A stretch of DNA of 11,884 bases from Bacteroidales bacterium (GCA_017618935.1 JAFZTG010000034.1:1-11884); one strand, 5' to 3'; shown: positions 1-6,480, counted from the first letter of the stretch. Numbers and translations: made by a program. The notes: generated by a model from the sequence alone, not told the origin.

Positions 1-450
1 ACAAAGAGCAAGGGCTACGTCCAAATCGGCATCGGTAGCGGCATTGTACGAGTCAATGCTCTCAAAACCATTGATTTTCCAGTGCATCAAACCGTAACTG
101 TCGCTCCATTTTTTGTAATAGGCATACAACTTATCGAATCGGTCTTGACAAAAATCGTTGGTCGCGTTTGCCATATATACGTAAATCAACATTCCATATC
201 CAATTCCTTCCGAAACCGTATAAGCCTCGGAATCAAAGCGAATACGACCAAATTGCCCGTCGTCACTTTCACGATACATTGCCTTGTCCCAGCGAAGGAA
301 AATTTCTTGAACCTGATCATTATAAGGATTCTCGGCAGCAATTCCATACGGATACTTGTACGATTGTTCATTCATCGGGAAAGGGAATTTTTGACCGAAA
401 ACAAATGTTGCTAATATAAGAGCTAACAAAGAAAGATTTATTTTTCTCAT
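1..450 (-). CDS. Glycoside hydrolase family 8 enzyme, N-terminal part (cut by window edge)
   Basis: The reverse strand is open from an ATG at 450 to the left edge: 150 codons, with the 3' end missing. Residues 1-19 are a signal peptide (MRKI, then a Leu/Ala/Ile/Val-rich core, ending FVFGQ), so the enzyme should be exported. Two GH8 landmarks are visible. SEGIGYGM at about 80-87 holds the Glu (E81) that acts as proton donor in this inverting family. NAATDADLDVALAL near 136-149 is the family's second acidic motif. GLMHWKI at 120-126 also fits. Family members cut beta-1,4 glucans, xylan-derived oligosaccharides or chitosan; the substrate cannot be told from this third of the protein, since full-length members usually run to about 350-430 residues. 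It is transcribed divergently from the siaC-lgt operon. I found no convincing promoter; the best -7 candidate (473-480) has one mismatch and no well-spaced -33 element. The family call is firm; catalytic completeness cannot be checked here. Confidence 0.9.
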   Translation of the reverse strand, partial: MRKINLSLLALILATFVFGQKFPFPMNEQSYKYPYGIAAENPYNDQVQEIFLRWDKAMYRESDDGQFGRIRFDSEAYTVSEGIGYGMLIYVYMANATNDFCQDRFDKLYAYYKKWSDSYGLMHWKINGFESIDSYNAATDADLDVALALC

Positions 451-625
451 AAAATCATTTTTATAGTTTTTGCAAAGAAAAACAATCTCTACGAAAAACA
501 ACTATTAAATAGATAAATATCTACAAACACACGATTTTTCAATCGTATCGTACGGGGAAAGTCGTATTTTCAACACCAATCACAAAAAAAATCCTGAAAA
601 AAAAGCAGTTTTATAATTAAATCTC

Positions 626-633
626 TACCTTTG
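626..633 (+). promoter_or_regulatory. Putative Bacteroidota -7 box before siaC-lgt-lgt
   Basis: TACCTTTG matches TAnnTTTG exactly and lies 54 bp before the siaC ATG. No clear -33 TTTG sits 19-21 bp upstream. The box lies inside a perfect 6-bp inverted repeat (CTCTAC/GTAGAG, 623-638). The rest of the 237-bp gap (451-687) shows only a 6-bp inverted repeat at 531-546 (ACGATT/AATCGT) and no gene. Confidence 0.45.
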
Positions 634-687
634 TAGAGGTATAAAATTCAAATAGGCGAGATTCGTTTTCTCATCAAAGGTAGGTAT

Positions 688-1062
688 ATGGAAAATTATT
701 TCATTGAAGGAACAGAAGATACTCCGCAAATAAACTTTAATGCGGAAACGCACACATTCACGGTTTCTGGACGTTCTTTACCCGAAAATGCGATTGATTT
801 CTATGCGCCCATCTTAGAGTGGATTGACACCACGTTGAACGAAAATGACGCGATGGATTTTATATTTGAGGTTAAAATCGAATACTTCAACACCTCATCG
901 TCAAAGCAGTTGGCAAAACTTTTCCTTACCATTGAAAAATACGTCGACAAACACAACGTTACCGTTCATTGGTTCTACGAGAAAGAAGATTTGGACATGC
1001 TTATGTCAGGAAATCAATACTCGAAATTCCTAAAAATGAACTTTAAATTCATAGAATACTAA
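688..1062 (+). CDS. siaC: SiaC-family (DUF1987) regulatory phosphoprotein
   Basis: A 124-residue protein covering the whole SiaC/DUF1987 domain. Diagnostic stretches are the GRSLPENA motif with FYAPILEWI after it (28-46), the EYFNTSSSK motif (65-73) and VHWFYEKEDLDM (93-104). In Pseudomonas SiaC, a small anti-anti-sigma-like protein, a Thr in this NTSSSK motif is phosphorylated by SiaB and dephosphorylated by SiaA, and the unphosphorylated form activates the diguanylate cyclase SiaD. The matching residue here is T69, so the switch site is kept. No SiaA, SiaB or cyclase gene lies in the window, so its partner is unknown and control of c-di-GMP is not implied. The ATG at 688 follows an AAAGGTAGG stretch, a better ribosome site than most here. 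It is followed after only 4 bp by lgt, so the genes are almost certainly co-transcribed. There is no signal peptide; it should act in the cytoplasm. Confidence 0.88.
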   Translation: MENYFIEGTEDTPQINFNAETHTFTVSGRSLPENAIDFYAPILEWIDTTLNENDAMDFIFEVKIEYFNTSSSKQLAKLFLTIEKYVDKHNVTVHWFYEKEDLDMLMSGNQYSKFLKMNFKFIEY

Positions 1063-1066
1063 TTTC

Positions 1067-2083
1067 ATGCTCAACTACATTATTTGGAACGTCAATCCTG
1101 AAATCATCAGCGGATTTCATGTTCGTTGGTATGGATTATTTTTCGGTATAGGATTTTTCTTGTCGTATTGGTGTTTGCGAAAAATTTTTGTTCGCGAGCA
1201 ACTCACCGTTAACGATGCCGATAATCTGACATTTACCACATTTTTCTTCTTGTTGATTGGCTTGCGACTGGGCCATTGCCTCTTTTACGAGCCGTCGGTC
1301 TATCTTGCCGACCCAATCCGAATCTTGTATGTTTGGGAAGGTGGTTTGGCGAGTCACGGAGGAGCAATCGGACTTGCGTTGGCATTTTGGTGGTTTTCAC
1401 GAAAAGTTGGGCGACCTTTCTTGTGGGTAATGTCGCGAGCAGCCGTGGTTATTCCCATAACAGCGTTTTTCGTAAGAATGGGTAATCTTATGAATTCCGA
1501 AATTTATGGTATTGCAACCTCGCTTCCGTGGGGATTCGTATTCGTCCGCGACGCCGTGATTCAGACAAATGCGTCGGAACTTACCAACATTATGACACAA
1601 GCAGGTCTTGTGGCTACAGATTCTATGCAGACGCTACAAGCATTTTTGTCAAATTGCTTACCCGACACGGCGGTGTCGTTCGAGAGTCTGCGTGATATTT
1701 TGCTGAAATACAACTTTTTAGAGCAGAGCCAAGTCAATACGTTGATTGACGCTTGTGTGCAAGCAAATTTGCTTACGACCAACCATCCAACTCAAATTTA
1801 CGAAGCGCTCACATACTTGGCAACGGGAGGAATCCTTATTGCATATTACCAACTTCGGGCAAAACACAACAAGCCGATTTCCACTTATGTGATTTTGGCT
1901 ATCACGTTTTTGATGATTTTTGCGACACGATTCTGTTTTGAGTTCATTAAGAACAAACAAGTTGATTTTGAAGAAAATATGTCACTCGACATGGGTCAAT
2001 GGCTCAGCGTGCCGTTTATTTTGTGTGGCATTTACTTTGTCGTGATGGCAATTCTCGAAAAACGCAAAGCAACGCAAGCATAA
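1067..2083 (+). CDS. lgt: Prolipoprotein diacylglyceryl transferase, copy 1 (long form)
   Basis: Lgt moves diacylglycerol from phosphatidylglycerol to the lipobox Cys of prelipoproteins in the inner membrane, the first step of lipoprotein maturation. The 338-residue protein has several hydrophobic membrane segments and the key family motifs: RWYG (20-23), WEGGLASHGG with H97, the signature RMGNLMNSEIYG (137-148, with R137, N140 and E145), HPTQIYE (240-246) and the C-terminal RFCFEF (R288, E292). So it looks catalytically intact. It is longer than a usual Lgt (about 260-300 residues) because about 92 residues separate the signature from HPTQIYE, against about 28 in copy 2. The extra stretch (roughly 162-238) is polar to amphipathic, with two Cys (C198, C230), and falls in the periplasmic head of the Lgt fold. 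It follows siaC by 4 bp and precedes the second lgt by 1 bp. Confidence 0.95.
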   Translation: MLNYIIWNVNPEIISGFHVRWYGLFFGIGFFLSYWCLRKIFVREQLTVNDADNLTFTTFFFLLIGLRLGHCLFYEPSVYLADPIRILYVWEGGLASHGGAIGLALAFWWFSRKVGRPFLWVMSRAAVVIPITAFFVRMGNLMNSEIYGIATSLPWGFVFVRDAVIQTNASELTNIMTQAGLVATDSMQTLQAFLSNCLPDTAVSFESLRDILLKYNFLEQSQVNTLIDACVQANLLTTNHPTQIYEALTYLATGGILIAYYQLRAKHNKPISTYVILAITFLMIFATRFCFEFIKNKQVDFEENMSLDMGQWLSVPFILCGIYFVVMAILEKRKATQA

Positions 2084-2084
2084 G

Positions 2085-2903
2085 ATGAATCTTGCTTTTA
2101 TCGTATGGAATGTTTCACCCTACGTGTATCGGTTTTCCGACACATACGCCATTCGTTGGTATGGAATTTTATTCGCCCTTGCGTTTGTGATTGCCTATTA
2201 TATTGCTTTTTTTATTTGTAGAAAGGAGCAAATTCCTGAGCGTCACATAAACAAACTTGCCATTGCGTGCGTGCTTGGCGGCGTGCTTGGTGCGAGACTG
2301 GGGCATTGCCTATTTTACGAGCCAATGTATTATTTGAGTAACCCTATCAAGATATTGCATATTTGGGAAGGTGGAATGGCAAGTCACGGCGGTGCTTTGG
2401 GCGTTATAATCGCTCTTTTGTGCGTTTCTTCAAAAGAATACCCATTCTCAAGAAATCTTGCCCGTGCGCTTATGGTTATTCCGCTTGCCGGCGTGTTTTT
2501 TCGCTGGGGAAATCTTATGAACTCCGAAATCTACGGAGAACCGACTTCGCTGCCCTGGGGTTTTATCTTTGAAAGTAGTCCCGAGGTTTTACGAGGCAGA
2601 GAAGAGGCCGTTCCCCGTCACCCGACACAGATTTATGAAATGATTTGCTACTTTTCGTTATTCGTGGTTTATATGCTACACTGTTGGAAACGACTACGTA
2701 ACGGCAAACCCATTTCAGATTCCTTTATTATTGGAATGTTTGGCGTGTGGGTTTTTGGCGGTCGATTTATGATAGAATTCCTCAAAATGCCCCAAGTTGC
2801 CTTTGAGCAAGGATTACCACTCAATATGGGACAAATTCTCAGTTTGCCGTTTATTATTTGGGGAGGGCTAGCGTTGATAAAAAATATTTACAACTCATTA
2901 TAA
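2085..2903 (+). CDS. lgt: Prolipoprotein diacylglyceryl transferase, copy 2 (standard length)
   Basis: A second complete Lgt of 272 residues starts one base after the stop of copy 1, so translation is probably coupled. It carries RWYG (24-27), WEGGMASHGG with H101, RWGNLMNSEIYG (140-151, with R140, N143 and E148), HPTQIYE (179-185) and GGRFMIEF (R227, E231). All the residues known to matter in Escherichia coli Lgt have counterparts. It shares long identical runs with copy 1, such as GHCLFYEP and SHGGA, so the pair are paralogues rather than one split gene. The divergence is well beyond a recent duplication. It lacks the long periplasmic insert of copy 1. Its last 16 bp overlap the 3' end of the convergent nucleotidyltransferase gene. 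Confidence 0.95.
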   Translation: MNLAFIVWNVSPYVYRFSDTYAIRWYGILFALAFVIAYYIAFFICRKEQIPERHINKLAIACVLGGVLGARLGHCLFYEPMYYLSNPIKILHIWEGGMASHGGALGVIIALLCVSSKEYPFSRNLARALMVIPLAGVFFRWGNLMNSEIYGEPTSLPWGFIFESSPEVLRGREEAVPRHPTQIYEMICYFSLFVVYMLHCWKRLRNGKPISDSFIIGMFGVWVFGGRFMIEFLKMPQVAFEQGLPLNMGQILSLPFIIWGGLALIKNIYNSL

Positions 2904-3883
2904 TCCCCTACACTCAATTCATCAGCTGAACGAAACATTTTTACCGAATTTCCGACCATGGAATTCGTAATGTTTACATTGGCCAAATTGCTATTGGTTT
3001 GAATAATGGAATTTGAAACCACGGAATGAGTGATTTTTGTTCCCTCTCCTACCGAAACATACGGTCCAACTACAGAATTTTCGATTTTTACACCAGCAGC
3101 AATACAACATGGTTCAATAATCTGAGAATTAACTATTTTCACATCCTTTGAAATAGAACTACCGCAATTCACAAGAACACGTTGGTTTGTTTGTACCGTT
3201 GCATTTTTGTTACCGCAATCAAGCCATTCATTCACTTGGCCAGTATAGAATTTCAGACCTTTGTTTTTCATATTTTCCAATGCATCGGTCAATTGATATT
3301 CTGTACCTTTAATTACATTATTATCAATTAAATACTGCAATTCTGCACGAAGATTTTTTCCATCTTTGAAGTAATAAATTCCAATTATTGCCAAATCGGA
3401 AACAAAATCCTTCGGTTTTTCAACAAAATCGGTAATCATTCCATCGTTATTCAATTTTACAACACCGAAAGCTGATGGATCATCAACTTTTTGTACCCAA
3501 ATAATGGAATCTTTCGATGTATCAAGATTGAAATCAGCAATAAACAACGTATCGGCAAATGCCACAACCACATTATCACACAAAGAATCGCCAGCACATA
3601 AAATTGCGTGGGCCGTACCTTTGGGTTCTTCCTGATAACATATTTTTCCAGTCGCACCCAAAGATTTTGCAATGTCGAGCAACATTTTTTCAACTTCCAC
3701 ACCAAAACTTGGATGAATAATGAATGCTATTTCATCAATTTGCTGTTTACACACACGTGAAATATCTTCAACTAAACGTTGTACAATAGGTTTTCCTGCT
3801 ACAGGAATCAATGGTTTAGGAATAGAAAGCGTATGGGGACGCATACGTTTACCCATACCAGCCATAGGAATAATCAAATTCAT
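2888..3883 (-). CDS. Sugar-phosphate nucleotidylyltransferase with left-handed beta-helix tail
   Basis: A 331-residue protein with a Rossmann-like nucleotidyltransferase domain (about 1-235) and a hexapeptide-repeat, left-handed beta-helix tail (about 240-331). The domain shows the pyrophosphorylase loop GMGKRMRP (9-16) with K23 of IPKPL, QEEPKGTAHA (84-93), FADTLF with D111, the VDDPSAFGVV stretch (133-142), VEKP (154-157) and the WLDCG motif (220-224). Such enzymes join a sugar 1-phosphate to NTP, giving NDP-sugar and pyrophosphate for cell-wall or surface glycans. The family resembles RmlA/GCD1-type enzymes, but the exact sugar and nucleotide cannot be fixed from sequence. The tail ends in a non-repeat segment (about 315-331). 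It is downstream of dut on the same strand, 72 bp away across a palindrome, and overlaps lgt copy 2 by 16 bp. Base composition is clearly more AT-rich than the lgt genes. Confidence 0.85.
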   Translation of the reverse strand: MNLIIPMAGMGKRMRPHTLSIPKPLIPVAGKPIVQRLVEDISRVCKQQIDEIAFIIHPSFGVEVEKMLLDIAKSLGATGKICYQEEPKGTAHAILCAGDSLCDNVVVAFADTLFIADFNLDTSKDSIIWVQKVDDPSAFGVVKLNNDGMITDFVEKPKDFVSDLAIIGIYYFKDGKNLRAELQYLIDNNVIKGTEYQLTDALENMKNKGLKFYTGQVNEWLDCGNKNATVQTNQRVLVNCGSSISKDVKIVNSQIIEPCCIAAGVKIENSVVGPYVSVGEGTKITHSVVSNSIIQTNSNLANVNITNSMVGNSVKMFRSADELSVGDYNEL

Positions 3884-3903
3884 ATTTTATTTTTTATTTT
3901 TTT

Positions 3904-3935
3904 TTGTAGAGACGCGCCATGGCACGTCTCTACAA
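3904..3935. repeat. REP-like near-perfect palindrome between dut and the nucleotidyltransferase
   Basis: The arms TTGTAGAGACG and CGTCTCTACAA are exact reverse complements, and the core GCCATGGC is itself a palindrome. Only one opposed pair (C at 3915 against A at 3924) fails, so 15 of 16 pairs match over 32 bp. It is the only strongly structured GC-containing element in a low-GC gap. In the direction of transcription (minus) the stem is followed by A-rich, not T-rich, sequence, so it is a poor rho-independent terminator. I infer a dispersed REP/MITE-like element; GTAGAGACG-type palindromes are, to my recollection, repeated in several bacterial genomes. Confidence 0.75.
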
Positions 3936-3955
3936 CCATAATTCTTAATTTTTAA

Positions 3956-4390
3956 CTATTTAACCCCTGTGTGGCCAAATCCGCCTTCACCACGAACAGT
4001 TTCCGAAAGTTCCTCAACTTCCACTATTTCTGCTTTGGTATATTGAGCAATCACCATCTGGCAAATTCGTTCACCATCGTTGATAGTAAATGGTTCACTC
4101 GATAAATTGGCCAATATTGCTTTAATTTCTCCACGATAATCCGCATCAATTGTTCCAGGAGAATTCAACACTGTGATACCAAATTTGGCAGCCAAACCAC
4201 TACGTGGCCGAATTTGTGCCTCATAGCCTTCGGGCAATTCAATAAATAAACCTGTAGGCACAATCGCACGTTGCATAGGAGCAAGCACAATAGGTTCTTC
4301 AATATTCGCACGTAAATCCATTCCAGCAGAATATTCGGTAGAATATGCTGGCAACTGATGTTTTGATTTGTTTACAATCTTCAATTTCAT
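3956..4390 (-). CDS. dut: dUTP diphosphatase (dUTPase)
   Basis: A trimeric-type dUTPase of 144 residues, the usual length. It hydrolyses dUTP to dUMP and pyrophosphate, keeping uracil out of DNA and supplying dUMP for thymidylate synthesis. All five family motifs are visible in order: AGMDLRA (about 23-29), PRSGLAAK (62-69), the [14 protein letters not shown] motif containing the catalytic Asp (D83 region), GERICQMVI (106-114) and the C-terminal lid [10 protein letters not shown] (133-142). The glycine-rich lid completes the active site of a neighbouring subunit, so the enzyme should be functional. It is the first gene of a minus-strand unit reading into the nucleotidyltransferase gene. A plausible promoter sits 17-46 bp upstream of its ATG. 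Confidence 0.97.
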   Translation of the reverse strand: MKLKIVNKSKHQLPAYSTEYSAGMDLRANIEEPIVLAPMQRAIVPTGLFIELPEGYEAQIRPRSGLAAKFGITVLNSPGTIDADYRGEIKAILANLSSEPFTINDGERICQMVIAQYTKAEIVEVEELSETVRGEGGFGHTGVK

Positions 4391-4406
4391 CTCAAATAAT
4401 TTTTGT

Positions 4407-4436
4407 GAAAATTATATAATTTTTGGAATAGACCAA
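4407..4436 (-). promoter_or_regulatory. Putative promoter of dut
   Basis: On the minus strand, TTG (4436-4434) is followed after 19 bp by TAATTTTC (4414-4407), which matches the Bacteroidota TAnnTTTG box at all but the last base. The -7 box forms half of a 16-bp palindrome. Spacing fits, but in such AT-rich DNA chance matches are common. Confidence 0.35.
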
Positions 4437-4617
4437 CAAGTTTGTCTTGTCTGTTTTTAACATTTTGTTATGGGTTACCAAACACACATCACTATTATTT
4501 TATTATTTTTTCTTTATTTAAAGAATTCAATGATAAATATAATATGACTGTTAATTAGTTTCTATTTTTTTTCGATTTCTCTTGTTTTGAACATAAAAAG
4601 AAAGTTAAGAACAAATA

Positions 4618-4908
4618 TAAACATGTTATGAAACTCGTATTTTTTTGAAAATCAGCAATAATCTATAATTATGAACAAGTGTCGTTAAATACCGATAAAC
4701 ACATGATTGTTTACTTCTTTTTTTATTTTTATTGTTTGTTTTTATGTTTATAATTCCTCAATCAAAATCTCTATTTTTTTTGTAAGATTAAAATTCTTGT
4801 TTACGGTAGCATTTTTTATTTATTCCAAATATTTTAACATTTTTTTATAAGAAAACTTATCCACTAAAAAATGTGTGTTGTAAACAGAAATAAACAAACA
4901 CATAAACA
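4618..4908. repeat. Cluster of eight TAAACA/TGTTTA hexamers
   Basis: TAAACA occurs on the plus strand at 4618, 4696, 4881, 4891 and 4903, and its complement TGTTTA at 4708, 4745 and 4798. One pair forms an inverted repeat (4696-4713, 6-bp spacer). Three copies at 4881-4908 are spaced 10 and 12 bp apart, close to one helical turn. Three of the eight extend to GTAAACA/TGTTTAC (4708, 4798, 4880). Whether this is a binding-site array or a by-product of AT-rich composition is undecided. Confidence 0.4.
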
Positions 4909-4985
4909 ATAAATTTTAAAGTAACTACAAAAAACAAATATACAAAAATTCTTTGTACTTTGCTTGAATAAAAAGTAAATATAGA

Positions 4986-5519
4986 ATGACAACGAATGAT
5001 TTTATATGTCAGATTAATAAAGAAGGTATTTATCTGAATATGACCGAAAAAGTTGCCTTGATAGAAACAGGTGAAATTTCGGTAAAAGATGTGTTTCATA
5101 TAGTTACATCAAATAAGGAACCTGAAGCATTCTATGCTTGCTGGATTTTGAATCATTATGTTGACAATCATGCTTTTGTTTTGGAGAATGATTTGAACGA
5201 AGCTGTTGAATTATTGCCAAATATAAAAAGAAGTGGTTTATTAAGATTGGTGTTACGCTTATTTGTCATTACTCCTAATTGGAAAATTGAAAAATTAGGT
5301 TTGTTGTTTGATTTTTGTATGAATTGTTTGACAAATATGACTATTCCCGTTGGTGTTAAAACACATGCAATGTCAATTATTGATAGAATTGCTGAAACCG
5401 AACCTGAAATTCGTGATGAGGTTTTGCTTGTTGTCGAAGAAATTTTTCCATACCTATCAACAGGCGGAAAAAACAGAGCGGGGAAAATGATAAAAAAATA
5501 TAAGAGTACAAGTCGTTAA
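4986..5519 (+). CDS. HEAT-like helical-repeat protein, function unknown
   Basis: A 177-residue protein made almost wholly of predicted amphipathic helices, with no signal peptide or membrane segment. Aromatic and Leu-rich helices such as FYACWILNHYV (49-59), SGLLRLVLRLFV (83-94) and LGLLFDFCMNCL (104-115) are joined by short turns, as in HEAT/armadillo solenoids. The VKTHAMSIIDRIAE stretch (124-137) and a basic tail (NRAGKMIKKYK, 163-173) recall short Bacteroidota proteins sometimes mislabelled adenylosuccinate lyase. I see no catalytic residues of that enzyme and reject the label. A role as a protein-binding scaffold is only an inference from fold. I used the ATG at 4986; an internal Met at residue 19 (5040) is an alternative. 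Its stop codon shares the four bases TTAA with the stop of the convergent acetyltransferase gene. Codon use is AT-rich, like dut and unlike lgt. Confidence 0.75.
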   Translation: MTTNDFICQINKEGIYLNMTEKVALIETGEISVKDVFHIVTSNKEPEAFYACWILNHYVDNHAFVLENDLNEAVELLPNIKRSGLLRLVLRLFVITPNWKIEKLGLLFDFCMNCLTNMTIPVGVKTHAMSIIDRIAETEPEIRDEVLLVVEEIFPYLSTGGKNRAGKMIKKYKSTSR

Positions 5520-5992
5520 TGTGCGAACTTTGCATACATGTATGAATCGTACAAAATGCCGTCAATAAGGAAATTCTTGCGTAGAATGCCTTCACGTTCG
5601 AATCCGAGTGATTCAAACAATTGTACCGAGGTTGTGTTTTCCGTGCAAATTTGGGCCTCCACTCGCACAATTCCTTGCGAGAATAGGCGTGAAACCAATG
5701 TTTGTAGTAATTCTTTCGCAAATCCGCAATGCTGATATGCTTCCAAGACAACTATGGTGACCGAGGCTGTCACGTGCTTGGGGACAAGATGTGCCGAGGC
5801 GAATCCTACAAAAGTGCCGTTCTCGTAGCCGGCAATAGAGATTCGTTGCTCGTCGGCAACCCAGTTTTGCAATGAAGAGTCTTTGAGCGTTTCACAGTAG
5901 TCCAAATCGGTGTAATGCAACAATTTCTTGTTTGAGAAAATTGCCAATAAATCGTCAAAAGCACTATGAAATTCAATAATTTGCATTACCAT
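5516..5992 (-). CDS. GNAT-family N-acetyltransferase (RimJ/RimL type)
   Basis: A GNAT acetyltransferase of 158 residues. The acetyl-CoA binding core is visible as a beta strand VTIVVLEA (78-85) followed by the pyrophosphate loop QHCGFA (87-92) and a long helix. N119 and SVQLFESLGFEREG (122-135) form the typical C-terminal half, and NFLIDGILYDSYMYA (140-154) is the last strand pair common in enzymes that acetylate protein N termini or small amines. The true substrate cannot be read. Two starts are possible: ATG at 5992, or ATG at 5986, which would share one base with the stop of the upstream phosphoesterase gene (TAATG). The second looks more like the coupling seen elsewhere in the window. It ends in a 4-bp overlap with the convergent HEAT-like gene. 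Confidence 0.85.
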   Translation of the reverse strand: MVMQIIEFHSAFDDLLAIFSNKKLLHYTDLDYCETLKDSSLQNWVADEQRISIAGYENGTFVGFASAHLVPKHVTASVTIVVLEAYQHCGFAKELLQTLVSRLFSQGIVRVEAQICTENTTSVQLFESLGFEREGILRKNFLIDGILYDSYMYAKFAH

Positions 5993-6480
5993 CTGTCGTA
6001 TTCTATTACGGAAAGATTTTTGGGCGTTCCGTTTTCAATTCCAAGTTCTATCATTGTTCGTTTTTGATGAAAGCCCGTTTTCCCGATTGCTCCGGGGTTG
6101 ATGTGCAGCAAATTCAGTTTGGCGTCGTTCATCACCTTTAATATGTGGGAATGCCCGCTGATGAAAATGTTTGGCTTATATGAAAGAATCTCTTGTTTCA
6201 CCGACGGCTCATATTTCCCAGGATAGCCGCCTATGTGTGTCATCAGCACTTTCAAACCGTCACACTCGAACGTGGCGATTTTCGGAATACGAATGCGCAA
6301 ATCCTGCCCGTCAATGTTGCCATACACGGCGTGAACTGTCGTAATTCCTTGCAATTGTTCCAGCACCTGCAACGAGCCAATATCGCCCGAATGCCAGATT
6401 TCGTCAGCCGCCCTTGCGTGGTTCAAAATCGCCTCGTCTAAATAATTGTGCGTATCGGAGAGAATAAGAATCTTTTTCAT
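5986..6480 (-). CDS. YfcE/MJ0936-type metallophosphoesterase
   Basis: A 164-residue calcineurin-like phosphoesterase with every metal-binding motif of the family: DTH (D9, H11), GD (D33), GN (N55), H82 in MTHIGG, and GHSH (H110, H112). The compact size and the final NPGAIGKTG stretch (about 132-140) fit the YfcE/MJ0936 phosphodiesterase group, which hydrolyses bis-pNPP-type phosphodiesters using two divalent metals; the natural substrate is generally unknown. No signal peptide, so it is cytoplasmic. It is the first gene of a two-gene minus-strand unit with the acetyltransferase, whose start overlaps its stop. It is transcribed divergently from yebC across 68 bp, with a -7 box at 6497-6504. 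Confidence 0.9.
   Translation of the reverse strand: MKKILILSDTHNYLDEAILNHARAADEIWHSGDIGSLQVLEQLQGITTVHAVYGNIDGQDLRIRIPKIATFECDGLKVLMTHIGGYPGKYEPSVKQEILSYKPNIFISGHSHILKVMNDAKLNLLHINPGAIGKTGFHQKRTMIELGIENGTPKNLSVIEYDRW

Larger units (their letters stand above)
4391..4985. other. 595-bp AT-rich gene-free region between divergent dut and HEAT-like gene
   Basis: No convincing gene lies here. The plus strand is strongly T-rich up to about 4857 and A-rich after it. It holds a perfect 16-bp palindrome (4408-4423, AAAATTAT/ATAATTTT), a small inverted repeat at 4847-4860 (ATAAG-AAAA-CTTAT), a cluster of TAAACA motifs in both orientations (4618-4908) and one near-match to a DnaA box (TTATCCACT, 4857-4865). 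Both flanking genes read away from it, so it must contain two promoters. It is by far the longest gap in an otherwise tightly packed window. Confidence 0.7.

Noticed and set aside
1067..2903. One lgt gene split by a frameshift or stop
   Set aside because: Each copy holds a full set of N- to C-terminal Lgt motifs, so these are two complete genes.
3904..3935. Palindrome as a rho-independent terminator of dut
   Set aside because: The bases after the stem on the transcribed strand are A-rich, not a U-tract, and the next gene continues on the same strand.
4470..4547. Short hydrophobic ORF of 25 residues on the plus strand
   Set aside because: No ribosome site, T-rich DNA gives hydrophobic codons by default, and no sign of codon selection.
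4391..4985. Possible replication origin in the AT-rich gap
   Set aside because: Only one near-DnaA box (4857-4865, last base off) is visible, and no dnaA, dnaN or similar gene lies nearby. AT-richness alone is not enough.
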